This document shows, piece by piece, positions 37,860 through 47,087 of a stretch of 64,000 bases of DNA. The notes below the pieces were generated by a model that was not told the DNA's origin, did not search any database, and worked only from the letters and a program-made list of their open reading frames with translations. The DNA lies in the NCBI GenBank assembly GCA_016190985.1, contig JACPPI010000027.1, positions 1 through 64,000 of the forward strand, in the 5' to 3' direction. A program made the position numbers and the translations under genes. How positions within the stretch are numbered: the first letter of the stretch is position 1; each line of letters begins with the position of its first letter. This DNA comes from Opitutia bacterium. GTDB taxonomy: Bacteria > Verrucomicrobiota > Verrucomicrobiia > Opitutales > Opitutaceae.

Positions 37860-37945
37860 GTCATTGCGAGGAGGCCCGGATCGGGCCGTCGAAGCAATCC
37901 AGCAAGATGGATCGCCACGCCCGGCCTTGCCGGGCTCGCGATGAC
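37860..37945. repeat. Inverted repeat, GTCATTGCGAG family, with internal hairpins
   Basis: GTCATTGCGAG...GGCCCGgatCGGGCC...GCCCGGccttgCCGGGC...CTCGCGATGAC. Confidence 0.85.
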
Positions 37946-38005
37946 AAGACGTGGGTGAAATAAATTCTTGGCGCGCTAACGTCCCGTTGTGTGCAAGCAC
38001 GCAAC

Positions 38006-38719
38006 CTACAGTCTGACTGGCGCCGCGCGGGGCGGCCCGGCCGCCTCGACGGCGGCGAGGAAGGCGCCGAAATCCAAATAGTGCGACACCAGGTGCGTGA
38101 CACCCAGGCCCGGCATCCGGCGGGCAAACTCGCCCGCGCCGACCCCGACGAAGGGCCAGCCGAGCTCGCGGCAGGCGCGCACATCCCAGGCCGCGTCGCC
38201 GACGTAGGTGATGCGCTCAAAGTCGGGGACCCCGTGGTGCGCCGCCGCCCGGGCCCGCGCCGCCTGCATGATCCCGGTCCGCGGCACCGCCGCCTCGCAA
38301 AACGCCGCCGGCAGATCCTCATAAGGTATGCCGGCCGTGGCGAACTTGTGGCGGGCGATCGCCTCCCAGTCGCCCGAGGCGATGGCGACGGCGTAGCCGC
38401 GGCGTCGCAGCTCTCGCACGGCTTCGGCGGCACCGGGAATTTCCCGTGTGCGGCGGCCGGTGCGGCGGGTGACCTCGCTCATGATCCCGATCATCCGTTG
38501 TTGCACGGCGCGGGACTCGGCCGGCGTCGGCGGCGTGCCGCGGGCCCGGCGCACGATTTCCTGGAGGCAATAGGAGGAGGTGGTGTGCGGATAGGTTTCC
38601 CACTCGGTCTTCACGCCCGGCAGGCCGAGCGCCTGCTCGATGGCGAGCACGTAGCAGTTCTCCGCGATGGCGAAATCGTCCGTCAGCGTCCCGTCCATGT
38701 CGAACATCACGAGCTTCAT
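38006..38719 (-). CDS. HAD-superfamily hydrolase (phosphoglycolate phosphatase-like)
   Basis: MKLVMFDMDGTLTDDFAIAENCY, VAIASGDWEAIARHKF, RITYVGDAAWDVRACRELGWPFVGV. Confidence 0.92.
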   Translation of the reverse strand: MKLVMFDMDGTLTDDFAIAENCYVLAIEQALGLPGVKTEWETYPHTTSSYCLQEIVRRARGTPPTPAESRAVQQRMIGIMSEVTRRTGRRTREIPGAAEAVRELRRRGYAVAIASGDWEAIARHKFATAGIPYEDLPAAFCEAAVPRTGIMQAARARAAAHHGVPDFERITYVGDAAWDVRACRELGWPFVGVGAGEFARRMPGLGVTHLVSHYLDFGAFLAAVEAAGPPRAAPVRL

Positions 38720-38735
38720 GGCCGGGGCCGGGCGG

Positions 38736-39509
38736 TCAGTGGCCGAGGCGGCGGTAGTCGAGGACCGTGTGGCTGATGCAGCCCTGGGCGAGGCATTGCA
38801 CGTCGGTGAGCGGCTCGGGCGGCGACACGTCGAGGATCTGGCCCCAGAGCAGGCGGTGCGAGCCGTCGTCGGCCGCGGGGCTGAAGAGTTTCGGCACGTG
38901 GACCTGCGCGGGCACGGTGCGCAGCACGCGGGTGTCGGGCGCGCAGGGCAGCGGAAAATTAAGGCTGTGCACCGTGAAACTGTTCTTTGGCGTCACGGGG
39001 AAAATTTCGCCCACGAGCCGGGCGGCGTGCCCGGCGCTGACCTTGAGCGTCGCGAGGAGCTCGCCGTCGGGCGAGCCGCCGAGTTCCTTCAGGTGCTTGT
39101 AAGTTTCGCCGGAGACATCCTGCGAGGCGGCAAGCGCCGGCAGGCCGTGCAGGGCGCCTTCCCACGCGCCGGCGACGGTGCCGCTGGCGAGGATGAAGCC
39201 GAGCGAGCAGTTGAAGCCCAGGTTGATGCCGCTGACGACGCCGTCGATGCGGTCCGTGAGAAGGTGGGCGAGGGCGATGTTGACGCAGTCGGAGGGCGTG
39301 CCGTCGAGAATCCAGGTGGGGCAGCCGAACCCGCGGTCGACGGCGGCGGACTTGACGGGGCGCGAGCGGGTCTTGGAGGCGCCGGTCCAGCTCTGCTCGG
39401 CGGCGGGCGCGGCGACGTAGAGTTCGTGCCCGGCGGCCCGGAGCGCCGCGATCAGTTGGTGGAGGAAAACCGAGCCGATGCCGTCGTCGTTCGTGACCAG
39501 AAGTTTCAT
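38736..39509 (-). CDS. surE: 5'/3'-nucleotidase SurE
   Basis: MKLLVTNDDGIGSVFLHQLIAALRAAGHELYVAAPAAEQSWTG, DGTPSDCVNIALAHL, VVSGINLGFN. Confidence 0.96.
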   Translation of the reverse strand: MKLLVTNDDGIGSVFLHQLIAALRAAGHELYVAAPAAEQSWTGASKTRSRPVKSAAVDRGFGCPTWILDGTPSDCVNIALAHLLTDRIDGVVSGINLGFNCSLGFILASGTVAGAWEGALHGLPALAASQDVSGETYKHLKELGGSPDGELLATLKVSAGHAARLVGEIFPVTPKNSFTVHSLNFPLPCAPDTRVLRTVPAQVHVPKLFSPAADDGSHRLLWGQILDVSPPEPLTDVQCLAQGCISHTVLDYRRLGH

Positions 39510-39564
39510 GCAGCGGGGGGCGAGGCGGAATGCAGGCGGCGGGGGCGGGGGAAGGGTGAAAACA

Positions 39565-40056
39565 TCAGCCCATCGGCCCAGCGGCGGCGGCTTTGCGGCG
39601 GCGGAGCGACTCGGTGAGCAGCCACACCATGTAGCCGACAACGACCAGGTTCATCACCAGCGCCCCGATGATGAGCGCGGCCGGCTGGCGGAAAAACTCG
39701 TAGAGTTCGAAGGGGATGTAGATGGCGCCGCTCAAGGCGGCGAGCCACTCGGCCCAGCGGCGTGCCCGCCAGAGCCCATAGGCCTCGACGAAGCGGATGG
39801 CGGCGTAGAGCGCCGCGAGGCCGGCCAGAGCCCAAAGATGCGCGTCCTCCAGCTGCGCCATGGCCGTGATGAAAATCTGCGGATAGCGGTTGGCCGGGTT
39901 GAGGTGCAGGCGCTGGACCAGGTGCCCGGCAAACGCCTCGGCGTCCCGCCCCAGGAAGCTCAAAAGGCCGAAGCCGGCGAGCAGCACGACCGCGCCTTTG
40001 AAAGCCTCGAGGACGGCGACGGAACGGAGGCCTTTGTGGTGCGGGGGCGCGGACAT
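39565..40056 (-). CDS. DUF2127 domain-containing membrane protein
   Basis: GLRSVAVLEAFKGAVVLLAGFGLL, LAALYAAIRFVEAYGLWRARRWAEWLAALSGAIYIPFELYEF. Confidence 0.9.
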   Translation of the reverse strand: MSAPPHHKGLRSVAVLEAFKGAVVLLAGFGLLSFLGRDAEAFAGHLVQRLHLNPANRYPQIFITAMAQLEDAHLWALAGLAALYAAIRFVEAYGLWRARRWAEWLAALSGAIYIPFELYEFFRQPAALIIGALVMNLVVVGYMVWLLTESLRRRKAAAAGPMG

Positions 40057-40174
40057 AGCCGGAGAAGGTAGATGGGTTTGCCGCGGCGGAAAGAAAAAAG
40101 CCGCCCGCCTTCGCCCCCTTCGGCAAGCTCGGGGCTGTGGTGAGGCTGGCGACCTGGGCACCGTTGCCCCGCTT

Positions 40175-40290
40175 CCTGTTCTGGCCAGCCGGCCAGCCGG
40201 GATCAGTCGCGCAGCCTTCGCTGCGGCTGAGCTGCGGGCCCGGTGCGCCCTGTTGCCGCCTGCTGGCGGCCCAGGGCTCGTCCTCCGGCC
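40175..40290. repeat. REP-like hairpins related to the intragenic copies at 4167 and 23362
   Basis: CTGTTCTGGCCAGCCGGCCAGCCGGGATCAGTC and GTTGCCGCCtgctGGCGGCCC. Confidence 0.6.
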
Positions 40291-40373
40291 TTCCGCCTTC
40301 GCGGGGGCTGCGGCGAGACGAGGCGCCGGGGCGTATGTCCCGGGAACTCCGCGCTTCCACCGGATTCCCGGGC

Positions 40374-40405
40374 AAAAAAAAGCCGCGACGGGGGTCGCGG
40401 CTTTT
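40374..40405 (-). terminator. Rho-independent terminator downstream of pnp
   Basis: Minus strand: AAAAGCCGCGAC-cccc-GTCGCGGCTTTTTTT. Confidence 0.88.
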
Positions 40406-40420
40406 GCAAGAAGCGGGGAA

Positions 40421-40447
40421 AGCGCGTTGAGGTCAACGCGCTCCACC
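40421..40447 (-). repeat. REP-like unit immediately after the pnp stop codon
   Basis: Minus strand TAA|GGTGGAGCGCGTTGACCTCAACGCGCT. Confidence 0.85.
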
Positions 40448-42640
40448 TTATTGCGCCGCCGTCGCGGCCTCGGCCGGGGCGGGGGCGCCGCCGGCCTGCT
40501 TCTGGGCCTCGATCTCCTGCATCGCGGCCTTGCGGCTGAGACGGACCTTGCCGGAGCGTTCGTCGATGCCGACGACCTTGACGGTGATGGACTCGCCCAT
40601 CTTGACGACATCCTCGGTGCGGCGCACACGGAAGTCGGCCAGCTCGGAGATGTGGCAGAGGCCCTCTTTGCCGGGCAGGCACTCCACGAAGCAGCCGAAC
40701 TCCTTGATGCCGGTGACGCGGCCGGTGTAGGTCTTGCCCATCTCGAGCTGGGAACCGCCGCCGCAGAGGGCGTCGATTTCCTGCATGGCGCGGTTCATCG
40801 CGTCGGCGTTGTTCGAGTAGATGAAGACCTTGCCCGAGTCGTCGTCGGCGATGTCGATCTGCGCGCCGGTCGTCTCGGTGATGCGGCGGATCGTCTTGCC
40901 GCCGGGCCCGATGAGCAGGCCGATCTTCTCGGGATCGATCTGGATCGTCTGGATGCGCGGGGCGTATTGGCTGAGGTCCTTGCGGGGCGCCGGGAGGGAG
41001 GCGAGCATGACCTTGAGGATCTCGATGCGGGCCTCGCGGCACTGCAGGATGGCGGTCTTGGCGATCTCGAAGGGCAGGCCGTTGATCTTGAGGTCGAGCT
41101 GGAAGCCGGTGATGCCCTTGGTGGTGCCGGCGACCTTGAAGTCCATGTCGCCGAAATGATCCTCCTCGCCGAGGATGTCGGTGATGGTCGTCCACTTCGT
41201 GATGGCGCCGTGGGCGTCCATCTCGGTCATGAGGCCGCAGGAGATGCCGGCGACGGGGGCGATGATCGGCACGCCGGCGTCCATGAGGGCGAGGCAGCCG
41301 CCGCAGATCGAGGCCATCGAGGTCGAGCCGTTGGAGGCCATGATCTCGGAGACGACGCGGATGGAGTAGGGGAAGGCGTCCTCGGGCGGGAGCACTGGCA
41401 CGAGCGAGCGCTCGGCGAGGGCGCCGTGGCCGATTTCGCGGCGGCCGGGGCCGATGAAACGGCCGGCCTCGCCGACGGAGAACGGCGGGAAGTTGTAGTG
41501 GAGGATGAAGCTCTTCGACGTGGCGCCGCCGGTGAGGCCGTCCATGTCCTGGGCTTCCTTCGTCGGCCCGAGGGTGACGATGGCGATGTTCTGGGTGTCG
41601 CCGCGCTGGAACATGGCGGAGCCGTGCACGCGGGGCAGCACGCCGACCTGGGCGCTGAGCGGACGGAGCGACTTGGCGTCGCGGTGGTCGGAGCGGACGC
41701 CCTTGGCGAGGACGGTGGCGCGGTAGGCCTTGTATTGCAGGTCCTCGAACACGACGTTCAGGTCGACATCGGTGAACTTGTCGGCGCCGAGCTCGGCGGT
41801 GAGGGCGGCCTTGGCCTCCTCCTTGAGCGCCTTCACGTTGGCGGAGCGGACGTTCTTCTCGAAGCCGAAGATGGCGGCGGAGACGCGCTCGGCCGGGACG
41901 ACGCGCTCGATGATGGCGCGGGCCTCGGGCGTGGCGCCGACGAGCTTGAAGGTCTGCTTCGGTTTGCCGGCGAGCTTCTGGAGCTCCTTGATCGCGGCGA
42001 TGATGGGCTGGATGGAGGTGTGGCCGAAGGCGAGCGCCTCGATGAACTTCTCCTCGGGGATCTGGTCGGCGGAGCCCTCGATCATCAGCATGTCCTTCTC
42101 GTTGCCGACGTAGATGAGGTCGAGCGACGAGCTGAACATCTGCTCGATGGTCGGGTTGGCGACGAACTGGTCGTCGATGAGGGCGACGCGCACGCAGCCG
42201 ATCGGGCCGTTCCACGGGATGTCGGAGATGGCGAGGGCGGCGCTGGCGCCGTTGACCATCGCGATGTCGGAATCATGGATGAGGTCGGCCGACATGAGCT
42301 GGCCGATGATCTGCACCTCGTTGAGGAAACCCTCGGGGAAGAGCGGGCGGCAGGGACGGTCGCAGAGGCGGGAGATGAGGATCTCGCGCTCGGAGGGGCG
42401 GCCTTCGCGCTTGAAGTAGCCGCCGGGGAAACGGCCGGCCGCGGCGTATTTGTCGCGGTAGTCGCAGGTGAGCGGGAAGAAGTCCTGGCCGGGGCGCATG
42501 GTCTGGGCGACGCAGGCGGTGACGAAGACGTTGGTCTCGCCGACGTTGACGTTGACGGCGCCGCCCGCGAGCTGGGCGATGGAACCGGTCGAGAACGTGA
42601 GGTTCAGGCCGGGAACGGTGACATTGTGCTTCTGATTCAT
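40448..42640 (-). CDS. pnp: Polyribonucleotide nucleotidyltransferase
   Basis: [68 protein letters not shown] (KH); S1 domain [32 protein letters not shown]. Confidence 0.98.
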   Translation of the reverse strand: MNQKHNVTVPGLNLTFSTGSIAQLAGGAVNVNVGETNVFVTACVAQTMRPGQDFFPLTCDYRDKYAAAGRFPGGYFKREGRPSEREILISRLCDRPCRPLFPEGFLNEVQIIGQLMSADLIHDSDIAMVNGASAALAISDIPWNGPIGCVRVALIDDQFVANPTIEQMFSSSLDLIYVGNEKDMLMIEGSADQIPEEKFIEALAFGHTSIQPIIAAIKELQKLAGKPKQTFKLVGATPEARAIIERVVPAERVSAAIFGFEKNVRSANVKALKEEAKAALTAELGADKFTDVDLNVVFEDLQYKAYRATVLAKGVRSDHRDAKSLRPLSAQVGVLPRVHGSAMFQRGDTQNIAIVTLGPTKEAQDMDGLTGGATSKSFILHYNFPPFSVGEAGRFIGPGRREIGHGALAERSLVPVLPPEDAFPYSIRVVSEIMASNGSTSMASICGGCLALMDAGVPIIAPVAGISCGLMTEMDAHGAITKWTTITDILGEEDHFGDMDFKVAGTTKGITGFQLDLKINGLPFEIAKTAILQCREARIEILKVMLASLPAPRKDLSQYAPRIQTIQIDPEKIGLLIGPGGKTIRRITETTGAQIDIADDDSGKVFIYSNNADAMNRAMQEIDALCGGGSQLEMGKTYTGRVTGIKEFGCFVECLPGKEGLCHISELADFRVRRTEDVVKMGESITVKVVGIDERSGKVRLSRKAAMQEIEAQKQAGGAPAPAEAATAAQ

Positions 42641-42816
42641 TTTCTTTTCGGATGGTGCGCGGCGCCGGCCGGATTGCCGGAACGTCGGGCTGGGGTTCGG
42701 ATTTTCCGTTTTCTTGGACCCCCTTGAATCAGCTCCTGGGAAATTTCGGATTACGGTCCCGGCGGCGGCCGGGGCGGTAAGCGGAAACTCCCTGGGGTCT
42801 GGTTCGTGGGGGCTTG

Positions 42817-42848
42817 AACAAAAGGCGGCCCGTCGGTGGGCCGCCCTT
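42817..42848 (-). terminator. Hairpin terminator downstream of rpsO
   Basis: Minus strand: AAGGGCGGCCCACCGACGGGCCGCCTTTTG. Confidence 0.85.
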
Positions 42849-42860
42849 CGTGAAAGCGGG

Positions 42861-43124
42861 TTACTTGCGGAGACTCAGCTTCTGGAGCAGGTCGTTGTAT
42901 TTGGCGAGGTCCTCGCTCTTGACGTAATCAAGAAGCTTGCGACGGCGGCTGGCCATCTGGAGGAGGCCGCGGCGGCTGTGGAAGTCCTTGCGATGCGTGC
43001 GCAAGTGCTCGGTCAGGTGATTGATCCGGGCGGTGAGCAGCGCGATCTGGACGTCGCTTGAGCCGGTGTCCTTCTCGTGGGTTTTATACTGGGCGATTAC
43101 TTCTGACTTAACGGGTTGTGACAT
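42861..43124 (-). CDS. rpsO: 30S ribosomal protein S15
   Basis: [72 protein letters not shown]. Confidence 0.98.
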   Translation of the reverse strand: MSQPVKSEVIAQYKTHEKDTGSSDVQIALLTARINHLTEHLRTHRKDFHSRRGLLQMASRRRKLLDYVKSEDLAKYNDLLQKLSLRK

Positions 43125-43154
43125 GATTTGGGTGGTTGATGACGCGGTCTTTGG

Positions 43155-43265
43155 CGGGGCTTTCACCCCGTGCCGCCCGCTGATGGAGGGCCGGCGGCAC
43201 CGTTAGTGTCCGGTTGCCCGGACTGACCGTGGTGGGAGCCTGCGACCAGCAGACTCTCACTAACG
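43155..43265 (-). promoter_or_regulatory. Structured rpsO 5' leader candidate
   Basis: CGTTAGTG/CACTAACG stem (43201-43208/43258-43265) enclosing GTCCGGttgcCCGGAC and AGCCTGCgaccaGCAGACT; plus GTGCCGCC/GGCGGCAC and CGGGG/CCCCG hairpins. Confidence 0.55.
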
Positions 43266-43349
43266 AAGGGGCCATTAACTAAACCGTCGGGCCACCGTGC
43301 AAGCGTTATTTTGCCGGGATCGAAGTGTGACAGGCTGGCGCGAAATCAG

Positions 43350-43667
43350 TTAGATGCCTTTCAATTTCCATTCTATGAAAACGCTAGTCCACATCTTTGT
43401 CCGCACATTAGTGATTCCGCCCTTAAGTTGAAGTTCACCGAGTTCGATCATCGCCTTTTCAACCACCCTCTTTGCCTCGCGACCTCCTATGCCTGCTTGG
43501 TCGGCAATTGACCCAGCACCACCCCATAGTTCATTTGAGACAAGGAAGGCAGTAAGGGTGGTATCTTCCTCATTGCTCTTATCACGAACGATGGTCGCAA
43601 AGCTGGTTTCGCCCACTTGCTCCAAGGCATCGGCTAGTTTTTGCAGAGCTGATCGATAGACATCCAT
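43350..43667 (-). CDS. Hypothetical protein (105 aa)
   Basis: MDVYRSALQKLADALEQVGETSFATIVRDKSNEEDTTLTAFLVSNELWGGAGSIADQAGIGGREAKRVVEKAM. Confidence 0.65.
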   Translation of the reverse strand: MDVYRSALQKLADALEQVGETSFATIVRDKSNEEDTTLTAFLVSNELWGGAGSIADQAGIGGREAKRVVEKAMIELGELQLKGGITNVRTKMWTSVFIEWKLKGI

Positions 43668-43671
43668 GTTA

Positions 43672-44055
43672 TCACCCCGACCGCAACGCCAGACCCTTGA
43701 TCTCGGCGCAGCCGGGGAGTTTCCGGAGCTTGGCGAGGATGGATTCGCGGTGCTGGAAAAGCTCGTTGCGGACGACGGCATGGGAGACGAGCACCACGAG
43801 CAGTTTCTTCTCCACCGTGAGCGGATGCGAGTAGGAGGCATTGGCGACGCCGACCAGCTCGGTCCATTTCTCGCGGATGCTGTGCTCCACCGAGTCGTGG
43901 CTGATGCGGTATTTGACCAGCAGCTCGTCGATGACGGTGGTCAGCTCCGTCGCCCGGCGTTTCTTCGAGCGGCTCTTGTCCTCCGGCAGCTCGCGCAGGC
44001 CGGCGATGAGGTTCTCCACCGCGCGGGAAAATTCCTTGGGCTCGGACTGGGACAT
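43672..44055 (-). CDS. DUF721 / DciA-like protein
   Basis: SVEHSIREKWTELVGVANASYSHPLTVEKKLLVVLVSHAVVRNELFQHRESILAKLRK. Confidence 0.8.
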   Translation of the reverse strand: MSQSEPKEFSRAVENLIAGLRELPEDKSRSKKRRATELTTVIDELLVKYRISHDSVEHSIREKWTELVGVANASYSHPLTVEKKLLVVLVSHAVVRNELFQHRESILAKLRKLPGCAEIKGLALRSG

Positions 44056-44126
44056 CGGGGATAAAATGTGGAACTCAGGAAAGTCTGGAACAGAAAATCC
44101 CTGATTTCCTGAGTTCCATATTGGAT

Positions 44127-45872
44127 TCAGGTCGTTCCGGTTTGCCGGTCGTAGAGCGACTTGTAGAGTGCATTGCCGGCGTAGAGCGCGGCGTGGTCGC
44201 CTTGGGCGACGATCTCGCCGCGATCGAACACGAGGATCATCGAGGCGTCGCGGATGGTGCTGAAGCGGTGGGCGATGATCAGCACGGTCTTGCCTTGGAC
44301 GAGTTGGCGCAGGGCGTCCTGCACCGCCGCCTCGCTGTCGGAGTCGAGCGCGCTGGTGGCCTCGTCGAGGATGAGGATGGGCGCGTGGCGCAGGAAGGCG
44401 CGGGCGATGGCGATGCGCTGTTTCTGGCCGCCGGAGAGCAGGGCCCCGCGTTCGCCGACGATGGTGTCATAGCCCTGCGGCAGTTTCTCGATGAATTCGT
44501 GCGCGTGGGCGCTCCGGGCCGCGGCGATGATCTCGTCGCGCGTGGCCCCGGTCTTGCCGAGGGCGAGGTTGTTATAGATGGTGTCGTTGAAGAGCACGGG
44601 CTCCTGCGAGACGAGCGCGATGTTGCGGCGCAGGTCGGCGAGCCGCATCGCACGCACATCGGTGCCGTCGATGGTGACGGCGCCCGCCCCGGCCTCGAAG
44701 AAGCGCGGCACGAGGTTGGCGAAGGTGCTCTTGCCCGCGCCGCTCGGGCCGACCAGCGCGCAGACGGTGCCGGCGGGGATGCTGGCCGTGATATTCTTGA
44801 GCGCCGGCGAGTCGCCGTAGGAGAAGGTGACGCCCTGGAACGCGATGTCGCCGCGGAGCTTCGTGACGGGGACCGGGTTGGCGGGATCAGTGATGGTGAC
44901 CGGCTCGTCGAGGACGTATTCGAGGCGCTCGAGCGAAGCGGCGCCGCGGTTCAGCTCACTGTTGAGGTAACCGAGTTTCTTGATCGGCTCGTAGCAGAGA
45001 TACAACGCGGTGATGATCGCGAGGAATGTCTCGAGCTTCACCTCGGCATAATAAGCAAAGATCAGGGTCGCGGCGATGCCGACCGAGGAGAGCAGCTCGA
45101 TGGACGGGGTGAGGGCCTGGGCATATTTCACGACCTTCATCTGCGCGGTGATAAGGCGGTTGGTGGCCTGACCAAAGCGTTCGGTCTCGCGCTGTTCGAG
45201 GCCGAAGGCACGGACTTCGCGGGCGGCGGCGAGGTTCTCGCTCAGCTGCGCGGAGACGTCGCCCAACTGATCCTGCACTTGGCGCGCCCGGTGCACGACT
45301 TTTTTGCCTACGTAGTGCACGGGCAGCACGGTCAGCGGCACGATGGCCAGGCAGACCAGCACGGTGGCCGCGCCGTCTGTCGTGAACGCCTGCCAGGCGA
45401 GGAAGCCGATCGCGCCGATCAGGGCCATGGGCTGCTTGACGCCGTCGTTGGCGATCAGCGTCAGGGTCGATTGCAACTGGGCGCTGTCGGCGATGCCGCG
45501 GGACAGCAGGTCGCCGCTCGATTCGCGCTGCAGGAAGGACAGCGGCAGCAGCTGCAGCTTGCGGAAGTAATCCAGCCGCACGGCCTCCAGAATGCGCACG
45601 CCGGTCAGCTGGACATAATAGCTGTTCAGGAAGCTGGTGACCGCCCGCAGGAGGAAGAGCATCGGCACTGCGGCGGTGGTGAGGATCACTTCATTCCTGG
45701 ACAGGGCATGCGGGTCCGTCGTGTTGAAAATCAGCGGGAAGACATACTGGATCAGCACGGGCAGGCCCAGGCCGTTGGTGGCGCCGAAGAGCAGGCCGTA
45801 GAAGACCGCCGCGAAGAGCGTGCCCCGGTTGGACTTCAGGTAGCGGAAATAGGGGCGGAAGCGGCGGAGCAT
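44127..45872 (-). CDS. ABC transporter, fused permease/ATPase (MsbA-like)
   Basis: ALVGPSGAGKSTFANLVPRFFEAGAGAVTIDG, LLSGGQKQRIAIARAFLRHAPILILDEATSALDSDSE; N-terminal six-TM region. Confidence 0.96.
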   Translation of the reverse strand: MLRRFRPYFRYLKSNRGTLFAAVFYGLLFGATNGLGLPVLIQYVFPLIFNTTDPHALSRNEVILTTAAVPMLFLLRAVTSFLNSYYVQLTGVRILEAVRLDYFRKLQLLPLSFLQRESSGDLLSRGIADSAQLQSTLTLIANDGVKQPMALIGAIGFLAWQAFTTDGAATVLVCLAIVPLTVLPVHYVGKKVVHRARQVQDQLGDVSAQLSENLAAAREVRAFGLEQRETERFGQATNRLITAQMKVVKYAQALTPSIELLSSVGIAATLIFAYYAEVKLETFLAIITALYLCYEPIKKLGYLNSELNRGAASLERLEYVLDEPVTITDPANPVPVTKLRGDIAFQGVTFSYGDSPALKNITASIPAGTVCALVGPSGAGKSTFANLVPRFFEAGAGAVTIDGTDVRAMRLADLRRNIALVSQEPVLFNDTIYNNLALGKTGATRDEIIAAARSAHAHEFIEKLPQGYDTIVGERGALLSGGQKQRIAIARAFLRHAPILILDEATSALDSDSEAAVQDALRQLVQGKTVLIIAHRFSTIRDASMILVFDRGEIVAQGDHAALYAGNALYKSLYDRQTGTT

Positions 45873-45940
45873 GGGGGCGGAAGGCAAAAGACAGATGACA
45901 GAGGACCGAGGCCAGTGGCCAGACGGAAAAGTTACTGTGG

Positions 45941-46000
45941 TGTAGGGCGGGGTCGCTGACCCGCCAAGGTTGAGGCGGGATCAGCGATCCCGCCCTACAG
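45941..46000. repeat. Bipartite REP/BIME-like element
   Basis: TGTAG-GGCGGGGTCGCTGACCCGCC-aaggttga-GGCGGGATCAGCGATCCCGCC-CTACAG; ends 1 nt from oppC stop codon. Confidence 0.9.
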
Positions 46001-46001
46001 T

Positions 46002-46886
46002 TCAGTCTTTCGCGGCGCGGACATCCAGCGCGTCGCGCAGACCGTCGCCGAGGAAGTTGAGCGAGAAGAGCGTCAGCGAGAAGATGCCGCCGGGGAACAC
46101 GAGCAGCCACCAGAACTCCTCCATCTTCTCGGCCCCGTCCTTGATCAGCGTGCCCCACGAACTCATGGGCGGCTGGACGCCGAGGCCGAGGAAGCTGAGG
46201 AAGGCCTCCAGCAGCATCACGCCGGGGATGGTCAGCGTGGTGTAGACGATGATCGGGCCGAGGGCGTTGGGCAGCAGGTGGCGGAAGATGATCCGGCCGT
46301 GGCCGTAGCCCAGCGCGCGGGCCGCCTCGATGAACTCCATTTTCTTCAACGCCATGATCTGGCCGCGGACGATGCGCGCCATAGTCAGCCACTCCACGGC
46401 GCCGATGGCGACGAAGAGCAGGATGATGTTCCGTCCGAAGAAAACCATGAGCAGGATGACAAAGATCGTGAACGGCAGGGCGTAGATGATGTCGACGAGG
46501 CGCATCATGACGGCGTCGGCCTTGCCGCCCACGTAGCCGGCGACGGCGCCGTAGACGACGCCGATGGTCAGGGCGACAAACGTGGCGCACAGCCCGACAC
46601 CGAGCGAGATGCGGCCGCCGTAGAGCAGGCGCACGAGCAGGTCGCGGCCGAGCGTGTCGGTGCCGAGCCAGTGGGCGGCCGAGGGCGGCGTGGCCCCGAG
46701 GTCGAGGTTCTGCTCCTGGTAGGTGGCGCGCAGCACCCACGGGCCGGCGACGCACAGCATGGCGAGCACCAGCAGCGTGACACCGCCGGCCACGGCCAGG
46801 CGGTTTTGTCCGAGCCGGTGCAGGGCGTCGCGGCCGGGCGAGGTGCCGTGCTCGATTGCAGCGGGAGCGGAAGATTCTTTAGCCAC
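46002..46886 (-). CDS. Peptide ABC transporter permease (OppC/DppC family)
   Basis: HWLGTDTLGRDLLVRLLYGGRISLGVG, EFIEAARALGYGHGRIIFRHLLPNALGPIIV. Confidence 0.96.
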   Translation of the reverse strand: MAKESSAPAAIEHGTSPGRDALHRLGQNRLAVAGGVTLLVLAMLCVAGPWVLRATYQEQNLDLGATPPSAAHWLGTDTLGRDLLVRLLYGGRISLGVGLCATFVALTIGVVYGAVAGYVGGKADAVMMRLVDIIYALPFTIFVILLMVFFGRNIILLFVAIGAVEWLTMARIVRGQIMALKKMEFIEAARALGYGHGRIIFRHLLPNALGPIIVYTTLTIPGVMLLEAFLSFLGLGVQPPMSSWGTLIKDGAEKMEEFWWLLVFPGGIFSLTLFSLNFLGDGLRDALDVRAAKD

Positions 46887-47086
46887 GGATAGCGCGGATT
46901 GGCACAGATGGATCTATGATGTCTGTCATCCTGAGCGAAGCGAAGGATCCAGTGGCACGGGCGCAGGCGGACATCATGCTGGATGAGGATGTCGCTCTGC
47001 TCGGCACTTCGCTGCGCTCAGAATGACAGAAAGACGAGTTGGTCTGGCCATCGGTGCTCATCCGTGAAATCCGTGGTGAAAAGATC
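46879..47086. repeat. Nested inverted repeats: outer CCACGGAT type, inner GTCATCCTGAGCG type (46925-47027)
   Basis: TTAGCCACGGATAGCGCGGATTGGCACAGATGG ... CCATCGGTGCTCATCCGTGAAATCCGTGGT enclosing GTCATCCTGAGCGAAGCGAAGGATCCAG ... TTCGCTGCGCTCAGAATGAC. Confidence 0.85.
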
Positions 47087-47087
47087 C

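Noticed and set aside
40203-42215. 670-aa minus-strand ORF overlapping pnp in another frame
   Set aside because: Arg/Pro-rich out-of-frame reading of pnp
39890-42727. 945-aa plus-strand ORF
   Set aside because: Antisense to pnp and flanking DNA; composition (DVGDLE, GGDGRD) is typical of a shadow ORF
44121-45959. 612-aa plus-strand ORF
   Set aside because: Antisense to the MsbA-like ABC transporter with intact Walker and signature motifs
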